64,000 nt of DNA from Diplonema papillatum. Taxonomy: Eukaryota; Euglenozoa; Diplonemea; Diplonemida; Diplonemidae. Positions 11,822 through 22,735 of the stretch are shown here, piece by piece. The translations under genes and the position numbers were made by a program. Under the pieces are notes generated by a model. It searched no databases. It worked only from the letters and a program-made list of their open reading frames with translations, and was not told the origin of the DNA. Position 1 is the first letter of the stretch; every line of letters begins with the position of its first letter. The stretch lies in NCBI GenBank assembly GCA_030068145.1, contig JAPJBO010000309.1, positions 173,022-237,021 of the forward strand, read 5' to 3'.

Positions 11822-13868
11822 TAATAGTGGCGTCGAGTTCCCCAGATGGCTCGTAGCCGCAGAAATAGTGGCGTCGAGTTCCCCAGATGGCTCGTGGCCG
11901 CAGAAATAGTGGCGTCATGTTCTCCAGATGACTCGTGGCCGCAGAAATGGTGGCGTCGAGTTCCCCAGATGACTCGTGGCCGCAGAAATAGTGGCGTCAT
12001 GTTCTCCAGATGACTCGTGGCCGCAGAAATAGTGGCGTCGAGTTCCCCAGATGACTCGTGGCCGCAGAAATAGTGGCGTCGAGTTCCCCAGATGACTCGT
12101 GGCCGCAGAAATAGTGGCGTCGAGTTCCCCAGATGACTCGTGGCCGCAGAAATAGTGGCGTCGAGTTCCCCAGATGACTCGTGGCCGCAGAAATAGTGGC
12201 GTCGAGTTCCCCAGATGACTCGTGGCCGCAGAAATAGTGGCGTCGAGTTCCCCAGATGACTCGTGGCCGCAGAAATAGTGGCGTCGAGTTCCCCAGATGA
12301 CTCGTGGCCGCAGAAATAGTGGCGTCGAGTTCCCCAGATGACTCGTGGCCGCAGAAATAGTGGCGTCGAGTTCCCCAGATGACTCGTGGCCGCAGAAATA
12401 GTGGCGTCGAGTTCCCCAGATGACTCGTGGCCGCAGAAATAGTGGCGTCGAGTTCCCCAGATGACTCGTGGCCGCAGAAATAGTGGCGTCGAGTTCCCCA
12501 GATGACTCGTGGCCGCAGAAATAGTGGCGTCAGTTCCCCAGATGACTCGTGGCCGCAGAAATAGTGGCGTCGAGTTCCCCAGATGACTCGTGGCCGCAGA
12601 AATAGTGGCGTCGAGTTCCCCAGATGACTCGTGGCCGCAGAAATAGTGGCGTCGAGTTCCCCAGATGACTCGTGGCCGCAGAAATAGTGGCGTCGAGTTC
12701 CCCAGATGACTCGTGGCCGCAGAAATAGTGGCGTCGAGTTCCCCAGATGACTCGTGGCCGCAGAAATAGTGGCGTCGAGTTCCCCAGATGACTCGTGGCC
12801 GCAGAAATAGTGGCGTCGAGTTCCCCAGATGACTCGTGGCCGCAGAAATAGTGGCGTCGAGTTCCCCAGATGACTCGTGGCCGCAGAAATAGTGGCGTCG
12901 AGTTCCCCAGATGACTCGTGGCCGCAGAAATAGTGGCGTCGAGTTCCCCAGATGACTCGTGGCCGCAGAAATAGTGGCGTCGAGTTCCCCAGATGACTCG
13001 TGGCCGCAGAAATAGTGGCGTCGAGTTCCCCAGATGACTCGTGGCCGCAGAAATAGTGGCGTCGAGTTCCCCAGATGACTCGTGGCCGCAGAAATAGTGG
13101 CGTCGAGTTCCCCAGATGACTCGTGGCCGCAGAAATAGTGGCGTCGAGTTCCCCAGATGACTCGTGGCCGCAGAAATAGTGGCGTCATGTTCTCCAGATG
13201 ACTCGTGGCCGCAGAAATAGTGGCGTCGAGTTCCCCAGATGACTCGTGGCCGCAGAAATAGTGGCGTCGAGTTCCCCAGATGACTCGTGGCCGCAGAAAT
13301 AGTGGCGTCGAGTTCCCCAGATGACTCGTGGCCGCAGAAATAGTGGCGTCGAGTTCCCCAGATGACTCGTGGCCGCAGAAATAGTGGCGTCGAGTTCCCC
13401 AGATGACTCGTGGCCGCAGAAATGGTGGCGTCGAGTTCCCCAGATGACTCGTGGCCGCAGAAATAGTGGCGTCGAGTTCTCCAGATGACTCGTGGCCGCA
13501 GAAATAGTGGCGTCGAGTTCCCCAGATGACTCGTGGCCGCAGAAATAGTGGCGTCGAGTTCCCCAGATGACTCGTGGCCGCAGAAATAGTGGCGTCGAGT
13601 TCCCCAGATGACTCGTGGCCGCAGAAATGGTGGCGTCGAGTTCCCCAGATGACTCGTGGCCGCAGAAATAGTGGCGTCGAGTTCTCCAGATGACTCGTGG
13701 CCGCAGAAATGGTGGCGTCGAGTTCCCCAGATGACTCGTGGCCGCAGAAATAGTGGCGTCGAGTTCCCCAGATGACTCGTGGCCGCAGAAATAGTGGCGT
13801 CATGTTCTCCAGATGACTCGTGGCCGCAGAAATGGTGGCGTCGAGTTCCCCAGATGACTCGCGGCCGC
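11822..13868. repeat. 41-bp minisatellite, about 50 tandem copies
   Basis: The unit reads gtggcgtcgagttccccaga plus tgactcgtggccgcagaaata. Copies are almost identical. Variants carry catgttctcc in place of cgagttcccc, aaatggtgg in place of aaatagtgg, and one copy near 12530 has lost one base. The outermost copies are the most diverged (ggctcgtagccg at the left, actcgcggccgcgcg at the right). Because 41 is not a multiple of three and the unit has no stop in any minus-strand frame, all three minus frames stay open. That explains ORFs of 670 and 466 codons without any protein being made. Confidence 0.95.
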
Positions 13869-14179
13869 GCGCAAGGCAATGTCATAAAGGCGGAGACACT
13901 GCCGCCAAGCCAATTCCACGCTCCCATCAACTTTTGCCGGCCACAATGAGGGGGACCCTGCTCCTTTCACCCGCCCCAGCGGATACGCGTCAGCCACATC
14001 GAGGATACAAATGTAGCCCTACCCCGTATTGCGTAGTTCTTGCGTACGTCGTTCTTTTTCGTTTTTCGAGGGTACCACGAGTCCTCTTTATTCTTTCGGC
14101 TGGCAATTGCCGAGTGGTATCATTTTTTTGGCCCTAGCTTGCACGCTGGGAGTAGGAGTGGTGGTTAGGCAATAATTTG
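13869..14179. other. Intergenic, no gene recognised
   Basis: Contains a gtcataaaggcggagacactg stretch that faintly recalls the 3.5-kb repeat, and otherwise nothing identifiable. Confidence 0.5.
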
Positions 14180-14372
14180 AACTTGGAATGTAGCAGCAAT
14201 CGATGGCGATGGTTTGGGTTTGAATGCAAAGAATCTGGTGGTGATACTCTGCATCGCCGACGGCGCGGTTGTCTCTTCGCACGTGATGTGTCATGCTTTC
14301 GCCTCTTAAGCTCGTCTTGATCGTCGCGCGCAGGCGCGCGTTTGATGCCGCGCTTCCCCTTCGATTGCTCGT
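14180..14372 (-). repeat. Dispersed repeat encoding a short basic peptide (copy 1)
   Basis: Read on the minus strand the repeat starts abruptly at cgagcaatcgaaggggaagc and encodes EQSKGKRGIKRAPARDDQ followed by DELKRRKHDTSRAKR, here without the stop seen in the 34.4-kb copy. Copies at 34366-34530 (plus) and 50770-50905 (minus) share the same left end, peptide and trailing cgatgcagattat...caaataatc... sequence. A diverged copy lies at 46205-46350. Family unknown. Confidence 0.7.
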
Positions 14373-16546
14373 TCATGGTGATGGACTGCACACGACCGAG
14401 TCGGAACCGACTGGTGGCCGACGGGTTTGACCTCGGCACCATGAAAGTGCAAGGGCGGGTCCTGCTGGACATGCGACGGGCCGAGCGGCACCATGTGTTG
14501 CGGGGGCAGCTGCGACAGTCCGCCTGGACGCAGCTTGCTGCGGAGCGCCCGTCCTTTGACGGGGTGCAGCACGGTGTAGACTACGTTCGCACCAACGAGG
14601 AACGCCGCCGAGCGACGGCGAGTGCTGCGCTGCGGAAGGCCCTCACGACCATCCTGGCCGGCGGCGTCTACTACGCAACGCGCTGGGGGCGCGGCGCCGG
14701 CAACGGAGACCGCCGGGGCGACTCCGGCGACGGCGGTGACGGTTCGGCCGCGTCCCCCGCCGCCTCCTCCTCCTCTGCTGAAGGGTCCTCCGGGCCCTCC
14801 TCCGGCGGCGAAGACGATCGGACCGCATCAGCTGATGCTTTCGACGAGGTGACCTCGAGCAGCGAAAGCGCTCCCCGGGCCCGTGGCCGTGACTGCCCCG
14901 ACTGCGAGCTGCGGGTCCCCGACACCGCGGAGCACCTGTGGTGGGCATGCCCCGCGTACGACAACATCCGGAGTATGGACTGCTTCGCGGCCCTCGTACG
15001 GGCTGACCGCTCGCGCTGGCCCTCCTGCACCCGGGTGCACGGTGTCATCACCGTGGGACTGGATATTGATGCCACGGCCCTGCATCGCATGATGGGAACG
15101 ATCCTTGCAGCCAGGACTGGGGCGAGCCTTGCGCGCTGGAAGTCCGCGCCGGTGACCCACGCCTGGGTGCTCGCCGCCTCCACACAGGCGACCGCCCACA
15201 GATTTCGGTACAACGACCTACCGGATGCGCCGCGGAAATGGAACTTTGGCGCCCCGATGATGCGCGCTCTGAAGGGCTGGTTGGCGGCGCTGCGGTGGAC
15301 CACCTTTGAAGGGGTCTCCAATATCGAGCTCGCTCTGGACTTCGAGCTGTTCACAGGGATGGATGTCAAGCACTGCCCCAAGAGGCCGAAGGTTCAGCGC
15401 CCCGCTGGCCCCGTATCGGTGGCCGAACGGGGTCAGCGGCTAGGAGCGATGCTCGCAGTGCTGTGCCGCCTATGCGAGACTCTGAAGCTGCCCTCGCCGC
15501 TGCCGACGGCGAGACTGGAGAGGGTGAAGAGCCTCCACACGCTCGGTGTGCCGCGGGTGATTGGCGGGCTGCAAGTACGTCCCGTCTTCGCGGCGGGCGC
15601 GGAAACGGCGGCTGTCCTGGAGGCCTGTGCCACGCGTGCCCTGCCCGTCGGTGGGCTGACAAGCCAAGTGTGGGGTAGGGACGTGTTCCCGCAGTACGAC
15701 TCGGCTCTACGCGCTGAGCGCGCTCAGCAGTGGGAGGTGCGGAGGCCGGTGCTGACACGCTCTGCGCACCCAGTGCTGGTGCCCGCGTCGCAGGCCATGA
15801 CGCGAGGGCGTTTTCAGGTCTGCGACAAGTGCGCGAAGAAGAAGTGTCCGTTGTGCGCCTCGAGCTCACAGCGCACGCCGGAGCAGTGTTGCCGGGACCA
15901 CCACGAGCCCGGTGACGGTGTCCTCACGCAATGCTGCGGAGCGCACCACCTGACGCGTTGCGGCGGCTGCGCCAATGCCTCCGTGTGCTGCCGGAGTGGC
16001 CACCACCGGGCGGGAGACCGGCCGGACGACGCCGACGACGAGAACGAGGCACCTGCACCTCCGGCGGGACCTCAACCGGCACCGGCAGCGCCCCGACGCG
16101 GGCTCCGACGCAAACGCGGGGAGACGAGCGAGGAATCCTCCGGCTCCGGCCAGGGAGACTCACCAACGATCGATCGCGCTGCGCCGCTGCGGCGGCGTGC
16201 TGCGGAGGACCCTTCCGTCCCACGCACCCCCCCAGCGCGGCGGCGCCGACGCACTCAACCGCCAACGCCGCAACTCCGGGCCAACACCCCCGCCCGACGA
16301 ACGCCGCCCAATGCGCAGCCCCCGGCTGCGTCCATCCGACGCGCGAACCGACGCAAACGCGAAGAAACGAGCGAAGGGTCATCCAACGATGGCTCCGGCC
16401 GGGAGGCCACAATGACACCCACTCGTAGGCCGCCTCCGCGGCGACGTAACAGACGCGTTCCATCTGCTGTGACGTAGACACGGAGTGTGCATAGTGCGTT
16501 GCTCAGGGTAGTCGGAGGCCTGACAATCACACTAATGCAACAAATT
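14373..16546 (+). mobile_element. Non-LTR retrotransposon family A, 5'-truncated copy
   Basis: The element begins where the short-peptide repeat ends. It carries only the C-terminal third of the family A ORF plus a short 3' untranslated tail (tagtgcgttgctcagggtag ... cactaatgcaacaaat). The same tail occurs alone at 34551-34604. The longer family member is at 24806-29572 on the other strand. Loss of the 5' part is the usual outcome of target-primed reverse transcription. Confidence 0.8.
14375..16477 (+). pseudogene. Family A retrotransposon ORF, C-terminal fragment
   Basis: Open for about 700 codons but lacking the endonuclease and reverse transcriptase. It aligns with the C-terminal part of the 24.9-29.6 kb ORF: ERHHVLRGQLRQSAW, PSFDGVQHGVDY and AEHLWWACPAYDNIR all have near copies there. 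A CPDC...H..WWACP zinc-knuckle-like motif lies near residue 180. A Cys-rich zone follows (CDKCAKKKCPLC, CCRDHH, CCGAHHLTRCGGC, CCRSGHH), and the last 120 residues are Arg/Pro/Ser-rich. The ORF ends in VT and a stop, as its relative does. The first ATG belongs to the junction sequence, so it is unlikely to be a genuine start. The frame is intact, which suggests a recent insertion. Confidence 0.75.
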
Positions 16547-17093
16547 TACACAGACTGGTGGCGGTAACTGCCTGTGCGAGTGGGGCCATTCAGGGCATCT
16601 ACGAGGTTTCCATGGCCACTCTCCGCGACTACTAAGGAGATGGCCACAGGCTGTACGAGTCGCCGGCCGTGCCTTTCGGTGTGTCGCCCATCGAAGATAG
16701 ACTGCTGCTTTTTTTTTTTCCGAGCAAAGGCAACGAAGGAGACGCGAAAGTTGGTGGAAACCTGGTGCCGGAAGCAAACCTTTGCTGCTGCGTTCTCCAT
16801 GCGGACGAGCCGAGCCTGCCACCGTGCGTACGCGCTTCCTGATGGAGCAGGCCTGTTTCTGAGGGGTGGAGCCAGCGCCGCTTCGTTACGGCGAGGGGCG
16901 GAGCCAGCGCGGCTTCTTCCTGCGCCGCTTTCGCTTCCTCCGCTGTCTTGGTCCGCGCTAGCTTCGCAGCGGCTGCCACTGCCGGAGTGTCAAGATCCTG
17001 AATGTCGCCGAAACCAAGTGCCGTGGCCTCGTGACGACTGCTCTGTTGACCGATTTATTGCCTCGTTTCTCCGTCCTGCCGACGAACCCAGCT
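16547..17093. other. Partial duplicate of the Ala-rich exon
   Basis: 16845-16985 repeats, in the same minus orientation, part of the 17.1-kb exon (the stretch encoding EEAKAAQEEAALAPPLAVTK), then diverges. No complete gene is seen. The rest of the interval holds nothing recognisable. Confidence 0.5.
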
Positions 17094-17396
17094 TCACGCA
17101 CGCTTCCTGATGGAGAAGACCTGTTTCTGCGGCGGATTCTCGAGCTTCGTTACGGCGAGGGGCGGAGCCAGCGCGGCTTCTTCCTGCGCCGCTTTCGCTT
17201 CCGCCGCCTTGGCCAGGGCCAGCTTCGCAGCGGCGGCCGGGTACTGGGGCTGCGGGCCCCCCAACTTCGCCGCTGCCGCCGCCGCCGCAGCGGGTGCCTT
17301 CACCGGCGCCGGCAGCTGCTTCGGCGGGATAATAACCGGCGGAGCCTTCTGCGGCGCCTCGCCGGGTGCTGGCCGGCCAAAGCTTTCCGGGGGTGT
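17094..17396 (-). CDS. Ala/Pro-rich protein, probable last exon
   Basis: Minus-strand frame of 100 codons plus stop, opening right after a possible 3' splice site (aaaaaacacag at 17397-17408) and ending in KQVFSIRKRA. The sequence is rich in Ala, Pro and Lys with near-repeats (AAAAKLGGPQPQYPAAAAK, AEAKAAQEEAAL), as in linker or histone-H1-like tails; no domain is visible. Strong GC-ending codon use and matching strand support it as a real exon. An upstream exon was not found. Part of it is duplicated at 16.85-16.99 kb with a damaged end. Function unknown. Confidence 0.4.
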   Translation of the reverse strand, partial: TPPESFGRPAPGEAPQKAPPVIIPPKQLPAPVKAPAAAAAAAAKLGGPQPQYPAAAAKLALAKAAEAKAAQEEAALAPPLAVTKLENPPQKQVFSIRKRA

Positions 17397-17479
17397 CTGT
17401 GTTTTTTTTTTTTTTTGACAAGTTTTTGAGAGTGAAAGTTCTTCTTGGAACTTCGGAGAGTGAAAAAGGGGTGAAACCA

Positions 17480-18012
17480 TAGGGTTCTTGGACAAATTGC
17501 ATTTGCTGAGTGTTCAGACGGAGTTCTGCTCAGAGGTTTTCGTGAATCTGCAGATGCTTTTTAGCTATGCTTATGTCTAAGTGTTTGTATATTCCGACGA
17601 GCCGGACATATACGGTCGGTTTTATTTTCCTCTGGTGCTTAGGAACGACGCCCGATACCAGGATGCACTGAAGGAAGAAGAAGGCACCGAAGGCTAGCAG
17701 CTCACAGAAGAGACCGACCTCTGGTTTTGTTCTTGGACAAATTGCATTCGCTGGGTGTTCAGACGGAGTTCTGCCCAGATGTTTTTCTAGCGTTATTTGT
17801 GTATTTTCGTGATAATCTGCAGATGCATTTTTAGCTATGCTAATGTCTAAGTTTTTGGAGTGCAAGTTTTTGTACGTCTTAACACCTATTTGCGACGAGC
17901 CGGACATACGCCGGTATTTCCGGTCGGTTTTATTTTCCTCTAGTGCTTAGGAACGACGCCCGATGCCGGGATGCACCGAAGGAAGAAGAAGGCACCCGAA
18001 GGCTAGCAGCTC
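17480..18012 (+). repeat. Direct repeat of about 250 bp, two copies
   Basis: 17484-17703 and 17735-18010 share ggacaaattgcattygctg, ttcagacggagttctgc, gacgagccggacat, cggtcggttttattttcctc and gaaggaagaagaaggcacc. The second copy has extra internal sequence. Pieces also resemble 36060-36130 and 8880-8925. Confidence 0.8.
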
Positions 18013-18051
18013 GCGACCTCCTCAGGTACACCGATGCCCTCAAAAGTGAAG

Positions 18052-18245
18052 CCGAGCACGCCTGCTCGATGTTGAGCTCGCCGGCACAGTCGGAATCACA
18101 AGAAGACCTAGCCCCGCTAACTCCAGATGTACTCGATCTTGACGACGCAATGGCAGGTGACGACGCCATAAAGTAAGCTGGCCAACGAGAAAGTCCATGC
18201 TAATCCATGTGGCTCATGTACTCAAAAGAACTCAATGCTCAGGAT
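18052..18245 (+). repeat. Dispersed repeat of about 190 bp (partner at 29780-29950)
   Basis: Shares cggaatcacaagaagaccta and tgtactcgatcttgacgacg, then ccaa/gctgacc..cgagaaagt and a catgtactc.aa..aactcaat block, with 29780-29950. The 3' part also resembles the 3.5-kb 108-bp repeat. Confidence 0.8.
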
Positions 18246-18371
18246 GTGCGCCGTGAACAAATGGCCAGAAAATTCCCAAAAAAAAAAAAATGTGGAATGG
18301 AACGAATTGTGACGGATCTTTCGATTGCCAAAATTCGTCGCCTACGCCCATGTGGCACAGAAACCCCAGGG

Positions 18372-20489
18372 TTAATGTGTAGGTGCCCTGTCGTGGTCAA
18401 GTGCGCAATTGGTGGCCGTCGAAGCTGGTGAAGCTTTGACGCCGAAGAAGCGGGTGTCTGCACATACGGTGTTGTGGTAGCGCGGGTCGTGGCTGAAAGG
18501 GCACAGCTCGTCGGTCTTGCGGCACTTGCCCGCCTGCCACGCGCTGCACGGGATCTGCTTGAAGGAGGCCCGGTACCCCTGGAAGGACGAAGCACGCGCA
18601 GCGTTGTGGGCCAAAGTGCACTTGTCGCCGAACTTGCACGTTCCCTCGACGAAGTACCGGCACTCCTCAGGCGCCGTCTCGAGCAGGAACTTATCGAGGT
18701 CTCCGCACGTCGCTTCGGCCGTGTTCCCAGCGGCGTCGCGGTGCAGGAGTTTGCACGTGTTGCCGAACGGACACCTCCCCGACCTGTACTCCCCGCAGTC
18801 GGGCACGCTCTTCCCCCCGTGCTCACCCGAGTGCAGATACTTGCACCGGCTCCCGTACCGGCACTCGCCCGCGTCGAAGAACTTGCACGTCGCAACCGTC
18901 CCCGCAGGCTGCGCCTGGCCTCCCTTCCCGCCGGCGCCGCCGTACGGCTGGAAGCGCTGGCCCTTTTCGCCCCCTTTGTAGCCCTTCCCGCCGCCCCACT
19001 TGCCGCCCTTCTGCTGCAGCGGCGCCCGCCGCTGCGGCGGGTACCCCGCCGGCGCGCCGAAGCCGGACGCGTCCGGTTGGTGATAGTACGCCTGCTGCGG
19101 GTGCGGCAGCTGCAGCTGCTGCTGCAGCAGCTGCTGCTGCTGGTGCTGGTGCTGGTGGTGGTGTTGGTGCTGCTGTTGGTACGGCTGCTGTTCGTACCCG
19201 GCGTAGGCGGCAGCCACGGGCTCGGGCGGGGGGTAGTACTGGGGCGCCGCGTCGGGCTCCTGCTGCTGCTGCGGCTGCTGCTGCTCCGGCTGCGGCGGGG
19301 CTTGTCCGGGTTCGGTGGCGGCGTCGTCGTCGGAAAAGCGGGGGGTCACCCGCCTGGGCTGCTTGCCAGCCTTCCCCTTCGAATGCGCCACCTTCCCCCC
19401 TGACTTGCCGCCGGCGCCCTTCGCGGCGCTGTACGCCACGGACGCCGCGTCGTACGCGGGACCCCCACCGCCGCTCATCTGCTGGGTCCACGCGGCAGCC
19501 CCGGTCGTCGTCGTGTCGTCGGCTTGCAGCTGCTGCTGCTGCTGCAGCTGGTGGTGGTGGTACCCCATTTGGGGCTCCAGGGCTGGGTCCACGGCCTCGG
19601 GCGCTGGGGTTGCGGAGAGTCCTCCGTCGCCGCCGCCGGCGGCGCCGAAGGCGCCGTAGTACTGCTGTTGCTGCTGCTGCTGCTCGTGGGGGTGGGGCTG
19701 GGAGGCGGGCTGCTGGTAGTGCTGGGCTGCGTACGCGTCCGGCGCGGGTTGGCCGTGGGCGGCGAAGCCGTTGCCCTGCGCGGGCGGCAGCTGCTGGTGG
19801 TGCTGCTGGTGGTGGTGCTGCGGCTGCTGGTACGCCGCCTGCGGCGGGTCGGGCGGGAACGCGGACGGCGGGGCGAGCGCTTTCGCCGCCTCCAGCTGCT
19901 GCCGCTGCGGGTCCTGCTGGCGGTGGTCGGGCTGCTGCGCGCGGGCGGCCATCTGCCCGTAGAGCTGGCTCTGCGCCTTGGCCTGCAGGTTCACCGGGTC
20001 CTCCGGCTGCGGCTGCGGCTGCGGCTGCTGGTGGTGGTTCAGCGCCTGTTCTTGTTGCTGTGGGTGCTGGTGCTGTTGCTGCTGCTGCCAGTACACCTGA
20101 GCTGCCGACGCGCCGGTTATTGAGGCATCCCCTAAGTCCGGCAGGGCCTGCTGTTGCTGCTGCTGCTGCTGCGGCTGCTGCTGCGGCTGCTGGTACTGCT
20201 GCTGGTACTGCTGCTGGTACTGCTGCTGGTACTGCTGCTGGTACTGCTGCTGGTAGTAGGAGCCCGCTTGGTACCCGCCGGCGGCGGCTTCGCTTTGGTA
20301 GTACGTTTGCTGCGGCTGCGGCTGCTGCTGCTGGACCTGCGGCTGGTACGCGGCCGACTGGTCGTAGCCTTGTTGCGCCTGGGGCTGGTACGCCACCGCC
20401 CCCGCGGCGCTCGCGTCGGAGCTGTATTGCTGCGGGTATCCCGCGTACGCGTCGCTTTGGTACGGCGCGTAGACGGCTGCAGAGGCCAT
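18372..20489 (-). CDS. Gln-rich protein with four CCCH zinc fingers
   Basis: A 705-residue single-exon frame from an ATG at 20489. Residues 1-500 are low-complexity: long Gln tracts, QQYQQQYQ and YQP repeats, and Pro/Gly/His segments. From about residue 530 four C-x7-C-x5/6-C-x3-H fingers follow: CKFFDAGECRYGSRCKYLH, CGEYRSGRCPFGNTCKLLH, CRYFVEGTCKFGDKCTLAH and CSAWQAGKCRKTDELCPFSH. CCCH fingers of this spacing bind RNA, so the likely role is mRNA regulation or processing, with the Q-rich arm promoting assembly into granules. In a trans-splicing organism with little promoter control such proteins commonly set mRNA fate; that is inference. A GTATGT inside the last codons (about 18468) could be an intron donor, so the final 30 residues are less certain. 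The large plus-strand ORFs here are shadows. Confidence 0.85.
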   Translation of the reverse strand: MASAAVYAPYQSDAYAGYPQQYSSDASAAGAVAYQPQAQQGYDQSAAYQPQVQQQQPQPQQTYYQSEAAAGGYQAGSYYQQQYQQQYQQQYQQQYQQQYQQPQQQPQQQQQQQQALPDLGDASITGASAAQVYWQQQQQHQHPQQQEQALNHHQQPQPQPQPEDPVNLQAKAQSQLYGQMAARAQQPDHRQQDPQRQQLEAAKALAPPSAFPPDPPQAAYQQPQHHHQQHHQQLPPAQGNGFAAHGQPAPDAYAAQHYQQPASQPHPHEQQQQQQQYYGAFGAAGGGDGGLSATPAPEAVDPALEPQMGYHHHQLQQQQQLQADDTTTTGAAAWTQQMSGGGGPAYDAASVAYSAAKGAGGKSGGKVAHSKGKAGKQPRRVTPRFSDDDAATEPGQAPPQPEQQQPQQQQEPDAAPQYYPPPEPVAAAYAGYEQQPYQQQHQHHHQHQHQQQQLLQQQLQLPHPQQAYYHQPDASGFGAPAGYPPQRRAPLQQKGGKWGGGKGYKGGEKGQRFQPYGGAGGKGGQAQPAGTVATCKFFDAGECRYGSRCKYLHSGEHGGKSVPDCGEYRSGRCPFGNTCKLLHRDAAGNTAEATCGDLDKFLLETAPEECRYFVEGTCKFGDKCTLAHNAARASSFQGYRASFKQIPCSAWQAGKCRKTDELCPFSHDPRYHNTVCADTRFFGVKASPASTATNCALDHDRAPTH

Positions 20490-20542
20490 GGCTACCCGCG
20501 CGAGTGCGTGAGCAGGCGTCCTTTTTTGTCCCCTTTTTCGGC

Positions 20543-20560
20543 CTGGAAGAGAGGGTGTGT
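20543..20560 (-). promoter_or_regulatory. Possible spliced-leader acceptor of the CCCH gene
   Basis: The minus strand reads caccctctcttccag, followed 54 bases later by the ATG. This is a good pyrimidine-tract acceptor with no in-frame coding upstream. Confidence 0.5.
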
Positions 20561-21458
20561 GTGAGTGCTACGGACCCGTTAAAACGTGGTGCCTCCCAAA
20601 GTAGTGTGGCGGAAACTCAACCCCGACCGGTGAAGACAAGTAGACCATAACTTCGCTTCAGGCGTTACCCACATACTCAATCATTCTCCGTGTACAGCAC
20701 ATACTCAATCATTCTCCGATCGCAAAGACCGCCGACAGAGCTTCCAGATTGCTTCACGAAGTACGACCACGAGCGTGTAGGTGTATGTTTAAGTTCAGGG
20801 CTTTGAGTGGGTAACGGCTGAATCGAAGTATAGCCTTGTCACTTCCACAAGTCGGCTTTGAGTTTCCGACACGCTGCTTTTGAGTGTGACACACGGGGGT
20901 TTCGGCCCCGTGCAATAGCTGAGTGTCTTCACACAGGCGGCACATCTCACCCGAGGATGTGGCGAGCTCTCTCTGTCCAATGAGCTTGGCCTGACTAGCT
21001 GTTCCAAACTCCTGGTGCAAGCACCGGTCGTGGTCGGCAGTCGCCACCTGGGTCACGGTTTTGTGTCGTTCCGAGACTGGGAAGTGGCGCGAATCACTTG
21101 TCGCCAAGCATTCTGCAATGTTGACGACTGCTGTGTGAGAGTGTGATCTGAGTGATGGGTAATCACTGGGCGGAGTCTGGCCCTAGTTACGCAATGCGCC
21201 CACGTTACTGCTGACGCGCCTGCCCGCCGCTCTCGTGGTGGTTGCGACGTACACGGTACTGCAGCCTTGTCTGGCATTGGCTTCCTTCTTCGTGATCTGC
21301 ACGTTGCAGACTACAGCAGGTGTCCAGGGGTAATCGCCTTCTCGTTCATGCTGTATTCTAGGATTCTACGCGGGTCCTGCAACCAGCCAGATTCCGCAGC
21401 TCTTCGATGGTTTCTTGAGAAACACTTCAGCTATCTTTGTTTCAGACCCGACCGGTAC
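20561..21458. other. Intergenic, no gene recognised
   Basis: Contains a 20-base direct repeat, acatactcaatcattctccg, at 20671 and 20699. Nothing else stands out. Confidence 0.5.
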
Positions 21459-21716
21459 CAGGGAAAGCCTGCTACACGGGTGACAAGCTTCACTTCTTCG
21501 GCGGTACTGCAGAGCCAGAGAGGGTCAAGTGGCAACCGATTTCCCAAACTAAAGCATCAAGGCAATGGCGCACCTGGGGGGCTTGGCGCTTGCGCCGAAC
21601 ACAACCTCGTCGACACGGTTAGCCGCAGGGCAGGGCGGACGGGTTGTAGCACTGTGCTGCCTCCGACTCAAGCTTTGCAAGCTGTGGTTGACCGTCACGT
21701 TCCTGGACCATATCAG
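21459..21716 (+). repeat. Dispersed repeat, partner of 5047-5306
   Basis: See 5047. This copy has gtgacaagcttcacttc and caatggcgcacctgggg where the other differs. Confidence 0.85.
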
Positions 21717-22735
21717 ACCCGACTTCTGCATCGCAGTCTCATGAAGCGTGGGAGAACGACGAAAGTCGGCAGAACAAGAAAAGAAGAAAAATCCAACAAG
21801 AGGCGTTAGCGTGTAAGAGCTCTTTAACAACACGATGCCGCACCGAAGCTTTTCTCTGGTTCGGAGGGACAGGGGACGGAGGCTTCTTTAAGAAAGGAAC
21901 CCTTCCCTTCCTCCCTGGTTTTGCGCTTTATTTTTGTTTTCTTTTTTTTCGCTTTACTCTTTCGCACCGGCTTGAACCCAGGAAGCCATAATAAACGAGA
22001 GGTCAAGAGAAGAAGAAGAAGAGGACCCAACTTCACACCGGGACAAAAGCGTAGGCGGTCATCCGTTTATGGAACGGACGCTACCGTCTCTACGTGATTG
22101 TCTTCAGTGCAAGCGCCAAATCCCACTGTGCGCCACGATTTGACGGTTCGGTTCGGAAAAATCGGACGGGTGCGCTTGGGACTCGCAGCAACGCTTGAAG
22201 CTGCGTTCGGCTGGAGGGATGCATCTCAGAAAGACAAGCTTGCGCCTTGGAATGCTTGTGAGCGTTCCCGGGAGGTTGTATGCGCGCCCGACCCACGAGA
22301 CAACGCCGGGCTGCTGGCGCCGAAATCGATTACCGGTATAATACTGCCACTTGTCACATTACAAGTGAACACTTGTTCTGTTCAGCATTTTTATTCGGCA
22401 AGATAAACTTCCGACTATTTTTGTGACGAGGTGTCGGTTTTTAGTCCCGAGGGAGGGTTTGCAACCCTGAGCCACGAGCGGACATCCCCGAAAATGCTGT
22501 TTTCTTGAGGACTGGACCCCTCGTACACATATCTGAGCCAATTTGTCTACCACCGCCTGCTGAGTTGTGGCCCGTTTTGGGCCACACACACGTACATGAC
22601 AATACGCCGAAGACAGGAGAACAATCGTTGTTTGCTGCAAACTACGCAGGGAGCTGGAGGACAGGCGCTCCTTTGGTCGTAATCCCGTGGTGTTAGAAAA
22701 TCGACGCACACACGCATGCGTCTGATGCGGCTCCG
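21717..22735. other. Intergenic, no gene recognised
   Basis: AG-rich and T-rich low-complexity stretches around 21890-22025. No conserved coding sequence seen. Confidence 0.5.

Noticed and set aside
11822..13868. CRISPR-like array
   Set aside because: There are no variable spacers; the copies are directly adjacent, and the sequence is eukaryotic.
11791..13930. ORFs of 670 and 466 codons in the minisatellite as repeat-protein genes
   Set aside because: All three minus frames are open because the 41-bp unit has no stops; no start context or non-repeat coding part exists.
18474..20650. Long plus-strand ORFs opposite the CCCH gene
   Set aside because: Leu/Val/Arg- or Ala-rich translations of antisense CAG/CTG-type tracts with no domain.
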